The notes below the pieces were generated by a model. The model was not told where the DNA came from and did no database searches. It worked only from the letters and a program-made list of their open reading frames with translations. A stretch of 64,000 nucleotides of DNA from Tupaia tana (lineage: Eukaryota > Chordata > Mammalia > Scandentia > Tupaiidae), in assembly GCA_026018925.1 (NCBI GenBank), contig JAKSZU010000013.1, positions 2,955,294-3,019,293 of the forward strand. Direction: 5' to 3'. The translations under genes were made by a program, and so were the position numbers. Below are positions 23,184 to 33,756 of this stretch, in pieces (position 1 is the first letter of the stretch; each line of letters opens with the position of its first letter).

Positions 23184-23255
23184 TTATCTCCTCCTCATCC
23201 ACTTTCTCATTTACATTTCCTCTGTCTTTTGGCTTCTTAGTTCTGTCTGTTGTTT

Positions 23256-23511
23256 ATTTTCCTTTTAGTCTTATCTATTTATTTCATGACAGTGAGGGAC
23301 AGAGAAAAAGAAAAAGAGAAAGAGAAAGGTAAGCAACCTCAATAGGGTCTCAAGCCGTAATTCCCCGCCCCCGCCCAGCCTTCCCAGCCAGTCAGGATCA
23401 TGGGCACACCTGGTATGTACAGGCTGACCAGGGGACTGCACCCATGATCCTCCCTATGAATCTAGCATTGCCTGCTTGAGCAAGCATCGTACCACTGTAC
23501 CACCAAGCTGG
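23256..23511 (-). mobile_element. SINE-G, old
   Basis: Antisense; caacctcaatagggtctcaag, ccagccttcccagccag and ccaccaagctggc head end. Its head lies next to the first copy of the target used by the next three SINEs. Confidence 0.55.
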
Positions 23512-23529
23512 CTTTCTGATTTTTTTTTT

Positions 23530-23687
23530 GTGTGTACTATGGGGCACATGTGCTTGCGAGAAAGAGAGAGAGAGAGAAAGAGAGAGAGAATAAAAAACAT
23601 GATTTTCAGCTGCCAGGTCCAGGACTGAAAATGCACAGTCAACTGTGTGGGATCCAGCTGCCCCAACTTCCTCGCCATCCACTGGCC
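23530..23687 (-). mobile_element. SINE-S-like copy, pile-up member 1
   Basis: Antisense; tactatggggcacatgtgc, a (GA)n-rich stretch, a deleted body and catccactggcc end. Bounded by target copies ctttctgattttt and cagccctctgattttt. Confidence 0.75.
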
Positions 23688-23707
23688 CAGCCCTCTGATT
23701 TTTTTTT

Positions 23708-23952
23708 AGAGAGATTTTTCTATAGGGCATGTGCACTCACTGGAGAGACAGAGAGATAGAAAGCGAGAAATCACCCCCCTCCAGAGGGGATGGCCATGCT
23801 GCAATCCGTTCTCTTCCATTCCTCTCTTGGTCACCTAGGCACCCATGCACACGCACCTGGTGTGAGTTTTAAGCTGCCATGTCTGGGACTCGAACTGTGG
23901 TGGACTATGTAGGAGTCCAGCAACATAATCATTCCGTCATCTGCTGGTCCCT
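23708..23952 (-). mobile_element. SINE-L, pile-up member 2
   Basis: Antisense full-length copy from gagagatttttctatagggc to gtcatctgctggtccct. Bounded on both sides by cagccctctgattttt (23688 and 23953). Confidence 0.85.
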
Positions 23953-23970
23953 CAGCCCTCTGATTTTTTT

Positions 23971-24170
23971 TTTTTTAAGAATTATTTATTTAATTTTTAT
24001 TTATTATTATTATTATTATTTAATTTGCTATAGGGCACACATGCTCATGAGAGAGACAGGGACAGAAAGAGAGAGAGAGAGTGAGAAAGCAAGCTGCCAG
24101 GGCTGGGATTTGAACTGCGGTTGGTCATGTGGGAATACAGCACTTTAACCACCATGCCACCTACCGGTCC
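23971..24170 (-). mobile_element. SINE-S-like copy, pile-up member 3
   Basis: Antisense with an attatt-rich tail, gctatagggcacacatgctc, a deleted body and ccacctaccggtccc. Bounded by cagccctctgattttt (23953) and caggcctctgattttt (24171). Confidence 0.8.
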
Positions 24171-24469
24171 CAGGCCTCTGATTTTTTAATAAAATTGCAC
24201 AAATCTGTTCACTTGCTTCTTCCTCCTTCAGAAGTCAGACTGTGCACACTTTGAGCAGGTGCCAGTTTGCCCAGGTTTGTAAGAGCAGCCATGAGAGACT
24301 GAAAGCCCTGAAAGACTGCTCAGCCTTGTGCTGTGTCTGTTCCCATGCCTGTGTAGCTGCATATTAAACAGACTGTCATCAAGGGCCATTAAATTGAAAG
24401 GAAGAAAAATGCCCACACCCCCAAATTGCTGACAAACACGTAAACCACTAGAAAAGCATTTTCTGGGGT

Positions 24470-25145
24470 TGGGAACTTAGGTCTGAATGGCAGTGGCAGG
24501 GAAGCTGCAAATGAAAGGACAGTGGACAGATTAACAGGAGAAAGTTAGTTCACATGTATTCAGAAGCACTCAGAAAGGTGTGGCTCCCAGCACAGCAGAG
24601 GTGAGGATTTCCCATCAGCTAGGTAAAAACAGGGACGGAGGGGGGGACTTTGGTGGGGCGGTGCGGGTGACTTGGCAGAGCTGTGCACGGTTTTCATCTT
24701 GGCGCTAATGTGGTGTCTCCTTTCTGACTAGATACTTCCCCAGTGGGGATTTAGGGCAGTTTCATTCTCAGAATGCTCTGCGTTTAATCAGATAAAAGCT
24801 CAGAAAGCTCCGACCAGCACCTTTTCTGTCTCTGCTGACTTCAGCCTGAAGGCCCTTCTGCCATTCTGGTGGGTAGTGGGTTCTTTTACTGGGCGTTGCA
24901 TTCCAGGCGGGCGTGAATGGGGTAGAGGAGGTTTTCATCAGGAAGATTTCGGTCTGTGCAACCTGATTTATTCCGGACCCCTGAGTAATGTGGTTAAAGG
25001 GGAAGCTCTCCTGCCTGGTTCTGTCCAGTGAGCCTGGAGAGGAGGCCTGGGGCAGGGCGGGCAGGTCCTGTGGACAAAGGAAGTTCCAGGGGAGGTGAGC
25101 GGAGCCCAAGTGTCGTGTCTGTTTTCCTCACTTCCATAGACACTT
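24470..25145 (-). mobile_element. LTR-like remnant, unnamed
   Basis: Contains gtggacagattaacaggag, similar to gcagattaacaagac in the LTR-like insert at 27.4 kb, followed by GC-rich single-copy-looking sequence. The shared block suggests two related antisense retroviral LTRs, but I cannot define ends or assign a family. Confidence 0.35.
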
Positions 25146-25217
25146 GGAGGAAGTTTCAGGTGACAGTAAGTAGTAAATGAGTTGCCAATGAGGAAGTACA
25201 GCTATTTAGGAGGGTTT

Positions 25218-25454
25218 TGCTTGTTTTTAGTTTGCTATCAGGTGCATGTACCTGGTGGAGAGAGACAGAGAGAGAGAAAATGAGAAATCCCCAGGGTGGA
25301 AGGCCAACCACAGTCCCTTCTCTGTTCTCATCCTGGGATTTGGGGCATGCACACACACATGCCCAGCATGTTTTTCGAGCGAAGTCTGGGACTCACACCA
25401 AGCTGGCCATGTGGAATCTCCAGCTGCCTTAACTACAATACCACCTGACTGGCC
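25218..25454 (-). mobile_element. SINE-L, diverged
   Basis: Antisense; tttgctatcaggtgcatg, ggaaggccaaccacagtcc, and cacctgactggcc end. Small deletions in the body. Confidence 0.7.
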
Positions 25455-25598
25455 ACTGGTTTTATGTTATAATTACAATTAATTCATGCATTATTATAGG
25501 AGTTTTCAGTTATTGATGGATGCTCTCTAGCTCTTCGAGTTCCCTACTCGAGCCTCTAAAAATAATAAATGTGAAATTAATTTGTATTAATAAATGTG

Positions 25599-25659
25599 TG
25601 GGCCAGCTCCATGGCCTGGTAGTTAAGAGCGCTGGCTCCCACGTGGCCAACTGTGGTTT
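25599..25659 (+). mobile_element. Outer SINE, head (split by LTR)
   Basis: gtgtgggccagctccatggcc head through gtggccaactgtggttt. The next bases of the same element, gtttgagtcccagccc, resume at 26125. Confidence 0.85.
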
Positions 25660-26124
25660 TGAAGCAGGCGTGACTCCATCTTGGAGGAGCACCTCTGTTA
25701 CAAACTATTAAATTCCTATGACTCTCTCTATTATCTTTAACCCCGCTCCTCCTAGTTGCCTTAAGATACAATCTCCAGCCAGCGGACCTTGGCCAAGCCA
25801 TGGAGACCACTGAGATGCCATTGTGTTTAGGCAGGGACTGATTAACCTGCTTCCCTCTTGTTCTGCTTCTGTAGTGGGCTTTTGCTTTTGTAAAATCTAC
25901 CCCTACCCTTCCGAGCCCACCACACCTGTCCTCGCGATCGTTACGTCACGGAGAGGACCTGTGATCTTGGCCTTTACAAGCACCCTTCTTCTTTCACTCA
26001 GGGCTATGGGGTTTTCAGAGTCACGAGTCCTCCCCTCACCCCCGCCCTCGTATGCTGCCAGCTTAATCAATAAATTTGGCTTTGTCTGGATGTCCTCTTA
26101 ATTCTCGCTGATTAGACTATAACA
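25660..26124 (+). mobile_element. Solo endogenous-retrovirus LTR, 465 bp
   Basis: Begins TG (tgaagcaggcgtgactcc) and ends CA (gactataaca), with gttt duplicated on both sides (25656-25659 and 26125-26128). A 4-base duplication and TG...CA ends are what retroviral integration of the gammaretrovirus-like class leaves. A poly(A) signal aataaa lies at 26069-26074, about 50 bases from the 3' edge, which suits a short R-U5. No gag, pol or env sequence adjoins it, so it is a recombined solo LTR. Orientation follows the poly(A) signal. A named family cannot be given from sequence alone. Confidence 0.88.
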
Positions 26125-26362
26125 GTTTGAGTCCCAGCCCTGGAGACTTGAAAAACATCCTGGGTGCTGTGTGTGTGTGTGTGTGTGTGTGTGTCTCTGT
26201 GTGTGTGTGTCTGTGTGTGTGTATGTGCCTAAAATCCCAACAGGATGAAGAAACAGAGGAAAAGGGATTGTGGTATGACCACACCCTCTGGGAGAATGCT
26301 TTCTCCCTCTCTCTCTGTCTCTGTCTCTCATCTCCTCACCCTCTGGCAATTAAAAAAATCAT
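26125..26362 (+). mobile_element. Outer SINE, remainder (split by LTR)
   Basis: Starts at the B-box region gtttgagtcccagccc, has an expanded GT run in the body, aatcccaacaggatgaag, and ends ctctggcaattaaaaaaatc. Confidence 0.82.
26168..26222. repeat. (GT)n microsatellite in SINE
   Basis: GT run with three ctct/ctgt interruptions, grown from the alternating segment of the SINE body. Confidence 0.88.
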
Positions 26363-26374
26363 TATGCTTCATTT

Positions 26375-26530
26375 GTCTTTTTTTTCATGATAGAGAGATG
26401 GATATTGTTCAGAAGTCCTCCACATGTTGTAATCCTTCCTGCCTGAGCCTCCCAGTTAGCTAAGACTACACACACCACACAGCTGGCCGACTTAGGTGGG
26501 GCCGGACTCCGTTCAGAGCCTCCCTTGTGG
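26375..26530 (-). mobile_element. 7SL-derived monomer, partial
   Basis: The minus strand reads gtcttagctaactgggagg and ctcaggcaggaaggatta, matching the Alu/7SL block around the B-region of 7SL SINEs. The rest is decayed. Confidence 0.55.
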
Positions 26531-26661
26531 CCTCAGCCTCAGGCAGCAGCACCTCAGCAGGGTGGGCTGCCATGACCAAGCCTACTGTTAGGCTTGACAA
26601 CTGCTCGTCCAGCCCCACAGTTACCTTGAAGAAGGTATGCTGTTAAAATAAGATGCACCGT

Positions 26662-26934
26662 GGGAACCAGCAGTTGGCATAATGGCTGTGTCGCTGGACT
26701 CTCACATAGTCGACTGCGGTTCGTGTCCCGGACCCGGTGGCTTAAAACTCACGCCAGGCACGTGTGCGTGTGTGCCCAAGATCCCGAGAGGAGAATGGAG
26801 GAGAAGGGATTGCGGCGTGACCCTCCCCCCTGGGGGGTGATTTCTCGCTTTCTGTCTCTATGTCTCTGTCTGTCTGTCTGGTGAGCACATGCACCCTATA
26901 GCGAAAATCTCTCCAAAAAATAAAAAAATAAATA
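26662..26934 (+). mobile_element. SINE-L, young, perfect duplication
   Basis: gggaaccagcagttggcataatgg head and near-consensus body. Flanked by aaaataagatgcaccgt at 26645-26661 and 26935-26951 (17 of 17). The extra A in the head (gggaacc) recurs in the copies at 40.3 and 62.2 kb and may mark a subfamily. Confidence 0.94.
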
Positions 26935-27134
26935 AAAATAAGATGCACCGTCCACCTGCCCCCTCAGCAGGAGCTCTCAGCTTGGTGCAAAGCTGTGCTG
27001 TGAGGGCCCACTGAGGCTCACAGATAACAGGCCCTCAGGGAGAACGTGTACGGTAACTGCGGTAACTGCGAGAAAGACACTATCGCTGCCACCACCTGAA
27101 GATAAGGTTCTTAAAGAAAGCTGTCTGACTGTAT

Positions 27135-27400
27135 TAGTCAGGGTCCTAAAGAGAAGGACTAGGGCCCTAGTCTATCTGTCTGTCTATCTACAATCTATTG
27201 ACCAGCATCTACCTACCTATATTGATTTCTTTTAAGGGACTGGCTCACACACTTAAGGTGGGTAGGGGCAAGTGAGCCTGGACTCTGCAGGGCAGCTGGC
27301 AGGCTGGAGACCTGGAAGAGCCATCTGCTCACAGAATTCCCTTTTCCTTGGGGAAGTTGTTCTTTTTCTTAAAGCCTTCAACTGACCGAATGAGGCCTGT
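27135..27400 (-). mobile_element. Old interspersed repeat, left part
   Basis: tgtattagtcagggtcctaaag, gggactggctcacacactta and ccttcaactgaccgaatgagg form a recognisable ancient mammalian repeat. It resumes near 27950 with tttactcaaagtctatgac. Another copy is at 47.87 and 48.19 kb. I do not recall its family name with certainty. Confidence 0.55.
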
Positions 27401-27401
27401 A

Positions 27402-27945
27402 AGAGAGAAAAAAATTCTCTTTTTCTAACCACCTTAGGATAATTGTCTGGCGCCTTGCAAATTAGATTGACAAAAGGCAGATTAACAAGACAAAAACAAG
27501 CAGAAGTTTATGATGGGGTGCATGTGTTTACAGGTGGGAGCTCTCTGAGATGAGTAACTCGAAGGAGTGGTTACACCTGGTTTATACAGCACCTTAACAA
27601 AGGAGAGTAAATCTGTAGGATGGGAGAAGACAAGGGAAAAGGGATTTAGACTTTAGGGTTGGCAAACTGTGGGAAGACAACCGTCTGAATGAAACAGAGG
27701 AAGATAAGTTTGCTTGTGTAGACCCTTGTGTGGGGCCATCTCTCTGGGTGATACGATTGCTTTCCCGTTCCTGACATGGGAAAAGTGGGCCTCCCCTTCA
27801 CGTAGGACAACGTCTGTTCTGTTTTTAGGTAGATATGGAAGGAAGAGCTCATCCTGTGTCTGCTTTTTCTCACCTGCCTTCAGCTCAAAATAAACCCTAC
27901 GCCAGCGTGACAATTTTGGGGTGGTATATTCTGAACCAACCCTTC
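27402..27945 (-). mobile_element. LTR-like insert in older repeat
   Basis: Splits the older repeat. Contains ttgacaaaaggcagattaac and, at the right, cagctcaaaataaaccctacg and cagcgtgacaattttgggg, blocks I associate with antisense ERVL-type LTRs. Exact ends and duplication are not clear. Confidence 0.45.
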
Positions 27946-28080
27946 CAGTCCCACCTACACAGTGGAGAGTCATGTCTTTACTCAAAGTCTATGACTTTAT
28001 CTTAAAGTATGCTTCCACAGAAAGTATCTAGAGTCATGCTTGACCACTGCCTGGGTCCTTTGGCCCAGTCAAGTTGACGT
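27946..28080 (-). mobile_element. Old interspersed repeat, right part
   Basis: cctacacagtggagagtcatg and gcccagtcaagttgac continue the repeat begun at 27135. Confidence 0.5.
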
Positions 28081-28482
28081 GGGACATCGAGCATCACTGA
28101 CCAAGTGAACGAAGCACATTCTGGGAAGGAAGATGGCTAGTCTCGACCTGAAGGGGCAAGGCCTGGGGCAGGGGCCATGTGCTCACAGTGACTTTGGAGA
28201 GTGTCCTGGAGGCCTCGGAAATTAGGCTGAGGGCCCTAAGAAGCAAAGTAGGGAGTTTCGCGTTTATTCTAAGAGCAATGGGAATGACACTGCTGACGGA
28301 AGAAAAAATACGTGTGATGTTCAGCATTGCGGTCTTCTGTAAAGACCTCCTGGGTCCATGTGCCAGGTGCAGAACAGGGCACCCTGGAAAACTGCTGTGT
28401 TGAATAGTGAATGCCAGATTCTCGCTGCAGTGGGAAGAATGATACTAAGTGTATAAAGTCTCCTTTCCCTTATACTTTTATT
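28081..28482. other. Spacer, nothing recognised
   Basis: No named repeat or exon-like feature. Confidence 0.35.
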
Positions 28483-28498
28483 CAGAAAGAATACTTTT

Positions 28499-28757
28499 AT
28501 TTTTTATTTATTTATTTTTTGCTATAGGGTGCGTGCGCTCATCAGACAGAGAGAGACAACAGAGAGACAGAAAGTGAGAAATCACCCCCCAGAGGGGATA
28601 GCCATGCCGCAATCCCTTCTCCTCCATTCTCCTCTCGGGATCTTGGGCATGCACACACACGCCCGGCATGAGTTTTAAGCCACTGGGTCCGGGACTCAAA
28701 CCGTGGTCGACTACATGGGAGTCCAGTAACATAGCCATCACGCTAACTGCTGGTCCC
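28499..28757 (-). mobile_element. SINE-L, young, perfect duplication
   Basis: Antisense full-length copy, tttgctatagggtgcgtgcg to taactgctggtcc. Duplication cagaaagaatactttt at 28483-28498 and 28758-28773. Confidence 0.93.
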
Positions 28758-28773
28758 CAGAAAGAATACTTTT

Positions 28774-29143
28774 GAAACTAGAATCCAGCACTGATTCAAG
28801 TTCAGCGGCTTGCTGCTTGAAAGCCAATAATCAAGGGACAAGTGCTAGAGGAAAAGGCTTTTTCAGGAAGCCAGTGGCCTGAGATGATGAAGGGCTGACA
28901 TCCCAAGACCATCTCTGTGGTCGCAATCTGACAAGGATTTTTACAGGGAAGCAAGGGCACCATAGCTCTCAATCTCCTTGACTTGCTGATTTCAGTGTTG
29001 TTTTCAGCTGTGCTGGGTTGGCCAGACTTGATCATCAAGGTGGTTGTATTTTCCCCAGCTCATCTGCTTTTTGAATTGCAGTCTCAAGGCCTGGTCTCTG
29101 CAGAATCTCATTGAAACCATAATTTGTTTTTGTAAGTTAGAAC
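28774..29143. other. Spacer, possible LTR remnant
   Basis: caatctgacaaggatttttac recalls LTR sequence, but I cannot assign it. Confidence 0.3.
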
Positions 29144-29155
29144 ATTAAGCAAGGT

Positions 29156-29407
29156 AGGCCAGCAGGTGGCGTGTTGGTTTTAAGGCACTGGATCCTGCAT
29201 TACCCATGGTGCCGTTGAATCCTACACTCGTTGGCTTCAAAAACACACCAGGTGCATGTACATGCATACACAAAATCCCAAGAGGAGAATGGAGGAGAAG
29301 GCACTGCGGCATGGTTATCAGCCCCTGCTGGGGGGTGATTTCTCACTTTCCTTCTTTCTCTCTCTCTATCTCTATCTGGTGAGAGCCCGATAACAAACTG
29401 AAAAATA
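29156..29407 (+). mobile_element. SINE-L, older, with duplication
   Basis: Head aggccagcaggtggcgtg, B-box region gttgaatcctac, full body, tail aactgaaaaataatt. Duplication attaagcaaggt at 29144-29155 and 29408-29419. Confidence 0.85.
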
Positions 29408-29548
29408 ATTAAGCAAGGTCTGCAATTTAAAAGAAATCCATTTGCTAGATTTAACATGGGGTTACTTTGGTTGCTTTTGTAATCTGACTGTATTTCAACT
29501 CCACTGATACACTAAAGACCACTTTTTATACATGTATTCATACTATAC

Positions 29549-29563
29549 ACACACACACACACA

Positions 29564-29605
<42 letters not shown>
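29549..29605. repeat. (CA)n/(TA)n microsatellite
   Basis: Compound run of ca with a central tacatatatac interruption. It adjoins the tail side of an antisense SINE-G. Confidence 0.88.
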
Positions 29606-29611
<6 letters not shown>

Positions 29612-29818
29612 ATTTTAAATTACTTATGTCTTTCCTAAGAGAGAGACAGACAGGTGCCGTCGAGGCCTAATGCTGTCTCCTCCTCCCAGCCCTCCTGGCC
29701 AGTGGGCATCACAGGTGCCTACGCAAGTGTGCCTGGCATGTACAAGTCGATCCAGGACTCAAACTCGGATCGTCCATGTTTTCCAGCCCTGCAGAGTGAC
29801 ATGCTATCACGGCTGGCC
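29612..29818 (-). mobile_element. SINE-G
   Basis: Antisense; ctcccagccctcctggcca, ccaggactcaaactcggatc and tatcacggctggcc. The microsatellite lies where its tail should be. Confidence 0.55.
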
Positions 29819-31221
29819 ATATACCGCATTTTACAACCATGTTGTCAGCTCTCCATGGTTCTGAGGCTGTAATGAAATCATCTAAAACACAACTGAAGCA
29901 CGGTTTTGTTTTGCTTTACTTTTATTTTTGTTTTGTGTGTGTGTGTGTGTGTGTTTGTGTATGGGAAGTCATTTTTTTTTCTTTCATCATGACAGTTACT
30001 GAAAAATTTCTAGAGATTTTACCCTGTTTTCTCCAAAACATTTCACACAGTTGTTCAGGACTGGAGAGCAGCCACCATCACCTCTAGCACTTGAAAGCAC
30101 AGCCCAGGATAACTGACTGATGTCTTCACAAAATGCACCAGCTTAGGAGGAGAGAGGCCCAGGCTTCACTGTTTATCAGGAGTCCCCTCAGGACTGGAAG
30201 TGATCATTGAAGAGTCTCTGAGAGAAAAAAGCCACTGGACGGGGCTGAGTGTTAGACGCTGGTCAATTGTGTTGTGTGAGGGGTCTGCAGGCCCTTGCTG
30301 GGAAGATCTCTCAGAGGAGATTCCTTTCTTTATCCGGAGTCCTGCAGGTTTGTAAAGAGGTTTGTATTTCTAGATCCTATTAAAGTCATCTTGAACTGGC
30401 TTGATTAGCATGGAAGCACTTGAGAAAACAAAAGCAAAGATTCAGTGAGTGGAAGAGGGCTCTCAGGGCACACTCCCAGGGCACACTCCCAGGGCAGCTC
30501 CCGGGCCCTGTAGCACATTCTATAACAATTGCTCTGGGGAGTTTGGGCACTCACACTCCTGTGTGAGTGCAAGTGCCTGTGGTGCCAGATGCTGGGCTGT
30601 GCCTTGAGACCCAGCTTGCAAATGACCTTCCTGGGATGCCGGCTTCATCTTGCTCTTCCTTCTCTGGACGCAGAGGTGGCTGTTCAACCTTACCAGTGAG
30701 AGCCGACAGCAGGATATGAAACAGTACACCTCACCTGCTGCTTCCCCGGCAGCTTTGATGTGTTAAGATGAAGTCTATCTGGGAACGGGGTTGCTGCACA
30801 AGGCGAAAAAAGGAAAATGAAATAAAGGCCAGGGGCCAAGAGGAGGGGCGCCTGGCTGGCCGCTCACCAGTGGCCTCCGTGGCTGACTCCGAGATGTCCT
30901 TTCTCCGGGGATCCCAGGTGTGCGGTCCCCTGAGGCTGGCCACACCCACTGCATGGAGGGCCGTCACTGCCAGGAACTTGTCCCAGATGCTTCTGCTCAA
31001 GGACTGTCCCTACCTGTTCCTTCCCCATCTCCACAGACCCTCCTCTGTGACCCAGGCCAGTGACCTCAGCATGACTTACCTGTCCTGTGAGGACAGAATT
31101 CTTACTACTTTTTCCTATTCCCTAGTTGTTCCCAGGGAGCCAGGAGAGTCACACCTACAAACATTAACAAAGGACTATGAACATCAACAGGCCATTGGGA
31201 GTGGGATGCTAGTCCTGTCCC
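29819..31221. other. 1.4-kb spacer
   Basis: Contains a short GT run at 29934-29954 and two copies of cagggcacactccc at 30467-30495. An open frame at 30768-31265 runs into a SINE poly-T and has no family motif. No exon is called. Confidence 0.35.
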
Positions 31222-31236
31222 AGATTCAGTGTTTTT

Positions 31237-31498
31237 TTTTTTTTTTGGAGAGGTTTTTGCTATAGGGCGCGTGCGCTCGCCAGACAGACAGAGAGAGACA
31301 GAGAGACAGAAAGCGAGAAATCACCCCCCAGGGGGGATGGTCACGCCGCAATCCCTTCTCCTCCATTCTCCTCTCGGGATCTTGGGCACGCACGCACACG
31401 CACCCAGCGTGAGTTTTAAGCCACCAGGTCCGGGACTCGAACCGTGGTCGACTATGTGGGAGTCCAGTGACATAGCCATTACGCTAACTGCTGGTCCT
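31237..31498 (-). mobile_element. SINE-L, young
   Basis: Close to consensus: ttttgctatagggcgcgtgcg through taactgctggtcct. Duplication agattcagtgttttt (31222-31236) and aggttcagtgttttt (31499-31513), one mismatch. Confidence 0.93.
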
Positions 31499-31559
31499 AG
31501 GTTCAGTGTTTTTATGACGTGTTGCAAGCCTTCTTATCTCTTAGAGTAAAACAAGGCTT

Positions 31560-32340
31560 TTTTTTTTTTTTGCTGATTTCTCTCACGAACGGAGACTTGT
31601 GATTTTCTTTAACCAATTATTAATTTAAGAATTTCAAACTCACCTATAACCTTCAAGTCTCCACTTCCGCAGGCCCACTTTTTTTGGGCCAATCCTAATG
31701 CCAGTTAACAACTCTCCCACTCTCAGAGCTATTTAAAAGGAGCTACTGTATCTCAGCACCCCAAGAAACTTGCTTGTCTTTCTCCGGGTTGGTCACTCAA
31801 TTTCATACTTAGTAAGAAACTACATTCGTTGTCATTACTACAGAGCTGGCTATTTCCGTCAACACCTGCGGCCCTCTTTCTGTGTTCCTGTCCAGCCCTC
31901 ATGCTGCTGGGGTTGGTCTGTGCCTGGGCTCTGGCCCTTATTTGTTGAGAGCTCTGTGAGAGCAATCCATTCTTTTTCTCCTAATGTCCACTTTGCAGTT
32001 TTCCTTTTGGCACTTGCCTCTTCCCAAGCAGTTCTGATCTGCTGCGATAGGAAAGTTTATCTAGGAAAGAGACTGCCGTACAAAGGGCATCGTTCCTCTG
32101 TCCTCCTCCTCCTCGCTGGGGCCGGGGCTCCTGCTGCACAAGCCGGCTCCCACCGTATTCCGACTACACACATTCCCTGAGGGTTTTGTCTGTCCTCTGA
32201 GTTCTCCAATGGAGCCTGCATGAAAGAAGGTCACTTGGTCACCAACAGCTCTAAAACCAGGGCCCAATCACGCCAGCGTGTCCCACTTTTCACAGAAGGC
32301 AGAGAACCTCATCTCAGGTTGCTCTGAACATAAGAGGTTT
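31560..32340 (+). mobile_element. Possible ERV LTR with TATA-like box
   Basis: gggccaatcctaatgccag (CCAAT-like) is followed about 50 bases later by gagctatttaaaaggagc (TATA-like) and then gcaccccaagaaacttgc. That spacing is typical of an LTR U3-R boundary. Ends and duplication are not identified. Confidence 0.35.
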
Positions 32341-32446
32341 TCTCCCCTATGCACAGGCATTTTCTAGCAGAAGCTCCCAGTAGGTGGAAAATGGAGGAAT
32401 GCATCAGAATTTCTTTTGCTTTTCGAAACTAAAGAAAGAAGATAAT

Positions 32447-32695
32447 GGGACCAGCAGGTGGTGTAGTGGTTAAGGCATTGGACTGTCATATGATTGACTG
32501 CAGTTTGAATCCCAGACCTGGCAGCTTGAAACTCACACTGGACGCATGTGCATGCGTGCCCAAAATCCCAAGAGGCAAATGGAGGAGAAGGGACTGTGGT
32601 GTGGCCATCCCCCGAGGGGGTGATTTCTTGCTTTCTGTCTCTCTGTGTCTCCAGTGAGCACATGTGCCCTATAGAAAAAAATCTCTGAAAAATAA
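32447..32695 (+). mobile_element. SINE-L with duplication
   Basis: gggaccagcaggtggtgtagtgg head, body, and tail ctgaaaaataa. Duplication aaagaaagaaga at 32431-32442 and 32696-32707. Confidence 0.87.
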
Positions 32696-32707
32696 AAAGA
32701 AAGAAGA

Positions 32708-33124
32708 AAACTGAACTAAAAATAAAGGTCAAGGAAATGAACCCACATCCTTCACCTAATTTTAATCTCATTGCGTGCCTAATGGAAATAAATAAATAAA
32801 TGCTTTCAATTCCGACAGATTCACTTTCTGCAGAAATTTGCTTTTGTGGAGCAAATAAGGGCAGGAGAGTCCGGGCTGCAGGGCGGGCTGAGCACCCCAG
32901 GCCGTGGGCCAGCACCTTCGCCCTGAGCACTACCACACATCTCTCTGCCATCCCTACTTCTCCCCTCTCTCTTCCTTGGGTCCCTGCCCTCTGGTCTGAG
33001 CTCCTCTAATGTGCAGGCCTTGCTTGTGCTGCTGGTCTGTCTCTGCAATTGGCACCTCAGCTTGGGAGGTAGCTGAGGAGGCCAAATGGGCCTGAGTGAC
33101 CCACGTGTAGCAGTGACTCTGGGA
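32708..33124. other. Spacer, nothing recognised
   Basis: No named repeat. GC rises after 32.85 kb without a CpG island. Confidence 0.35.
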
Positions 33125-33313
33125 GCTATCGAAACAAACCTGTATGCATCAGAGTTCAAAGGTAAGGAAGACCTCACTCAAGGTTACCACCCTGGGGAGA
33201 GACCAGGACACAGTGCCTGAGTGCTCAGTGGAGACAAAGGCTGAGGCCTTTTAATCCAGCTGAGAGAGGAGGCAGGGGCCATCTGCATTTGCTAACTGGC
33301 TTTTCCTGAAGGA
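33125..33313. repeat. Unnamed dispersed repeat, copy A
   Basis: Shares gagagaccaggacacagtgcc, gagacaaaggctgag, atccagctgagagagga and ggccatctgcatttgctaa with copy B at 35386, in the same order and orientation. Copy A has about 16 extra bases before the shared core. Confidence 0.75.
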
Positions 33314-33443
33314 GAAGTAAACCTCGCAGTCTCTGTGACCCACTGATCTTCCAGCTTGGAAATTAGGGTCCTGCCTCTGCAGGCTCTGAGAGATAAGGGT
33401 GCTGTCTCTTCTGATGATTCCATTTAAAAGAGAGGTTTCTAGG

Positions 33444-33737
33444 ACCAGCAGTTGGCGTAGTGGCTATGTTGCTGGACTCCCATGTAGTCGACTGCGGTTC
33501 GCATCCTGGACCTGGTGGCTTAAACCTCACGCCGGGCGCGTGTGCGTGCGTGCCCAAGATCCCGAGAGGAGAATGGAGGAGAAGGGATTGCGGCGTGGCC
33601 ATCCCCCCTGGGGGGTGATTTCTCACTTTCTGTCTCTCTGTCTCTCTCTGTCTTTCTGGTGAGTACATGTGCCCTATAGCAAAACAAAACAAAACAAAAA
33701 AGAACAAACAAACCTCCAAAAAATAAATAAATAAAAA
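33444..33737 (+). mobile_element. SINE-L, young, 19-base duplication
   Basis: Near-consensus copy with a tail rich in aaaac and aaata units. Perfect duplication taaaagagaggtttctagg at 33425-33443 and 33738-33756. Confidence 0.95.
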
Positions 33738-33756
33738 TAAAAGAGAGGTTTCTAGG

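Noticed and set aside
25660..26124. Full provirus
   Set aside because: Only one LTR is present and the host SINE resumes immediately, with no internal retroviral sequence.
30768..31265. 165-codon open frame as a gene
   Set aside because: It ends in the poly-T and body of an antisense SINE, and the upstream part has no recognisable domain.
31229..31549. Recurring peptide PQSLLLHSPLGILGTHAHAP in many places
   Set aside because: It is the translation of antisense SINE-L and recurs with every copy (also 19.1, 42.0, 46.4, 62.2 kb). It is not a protein family.
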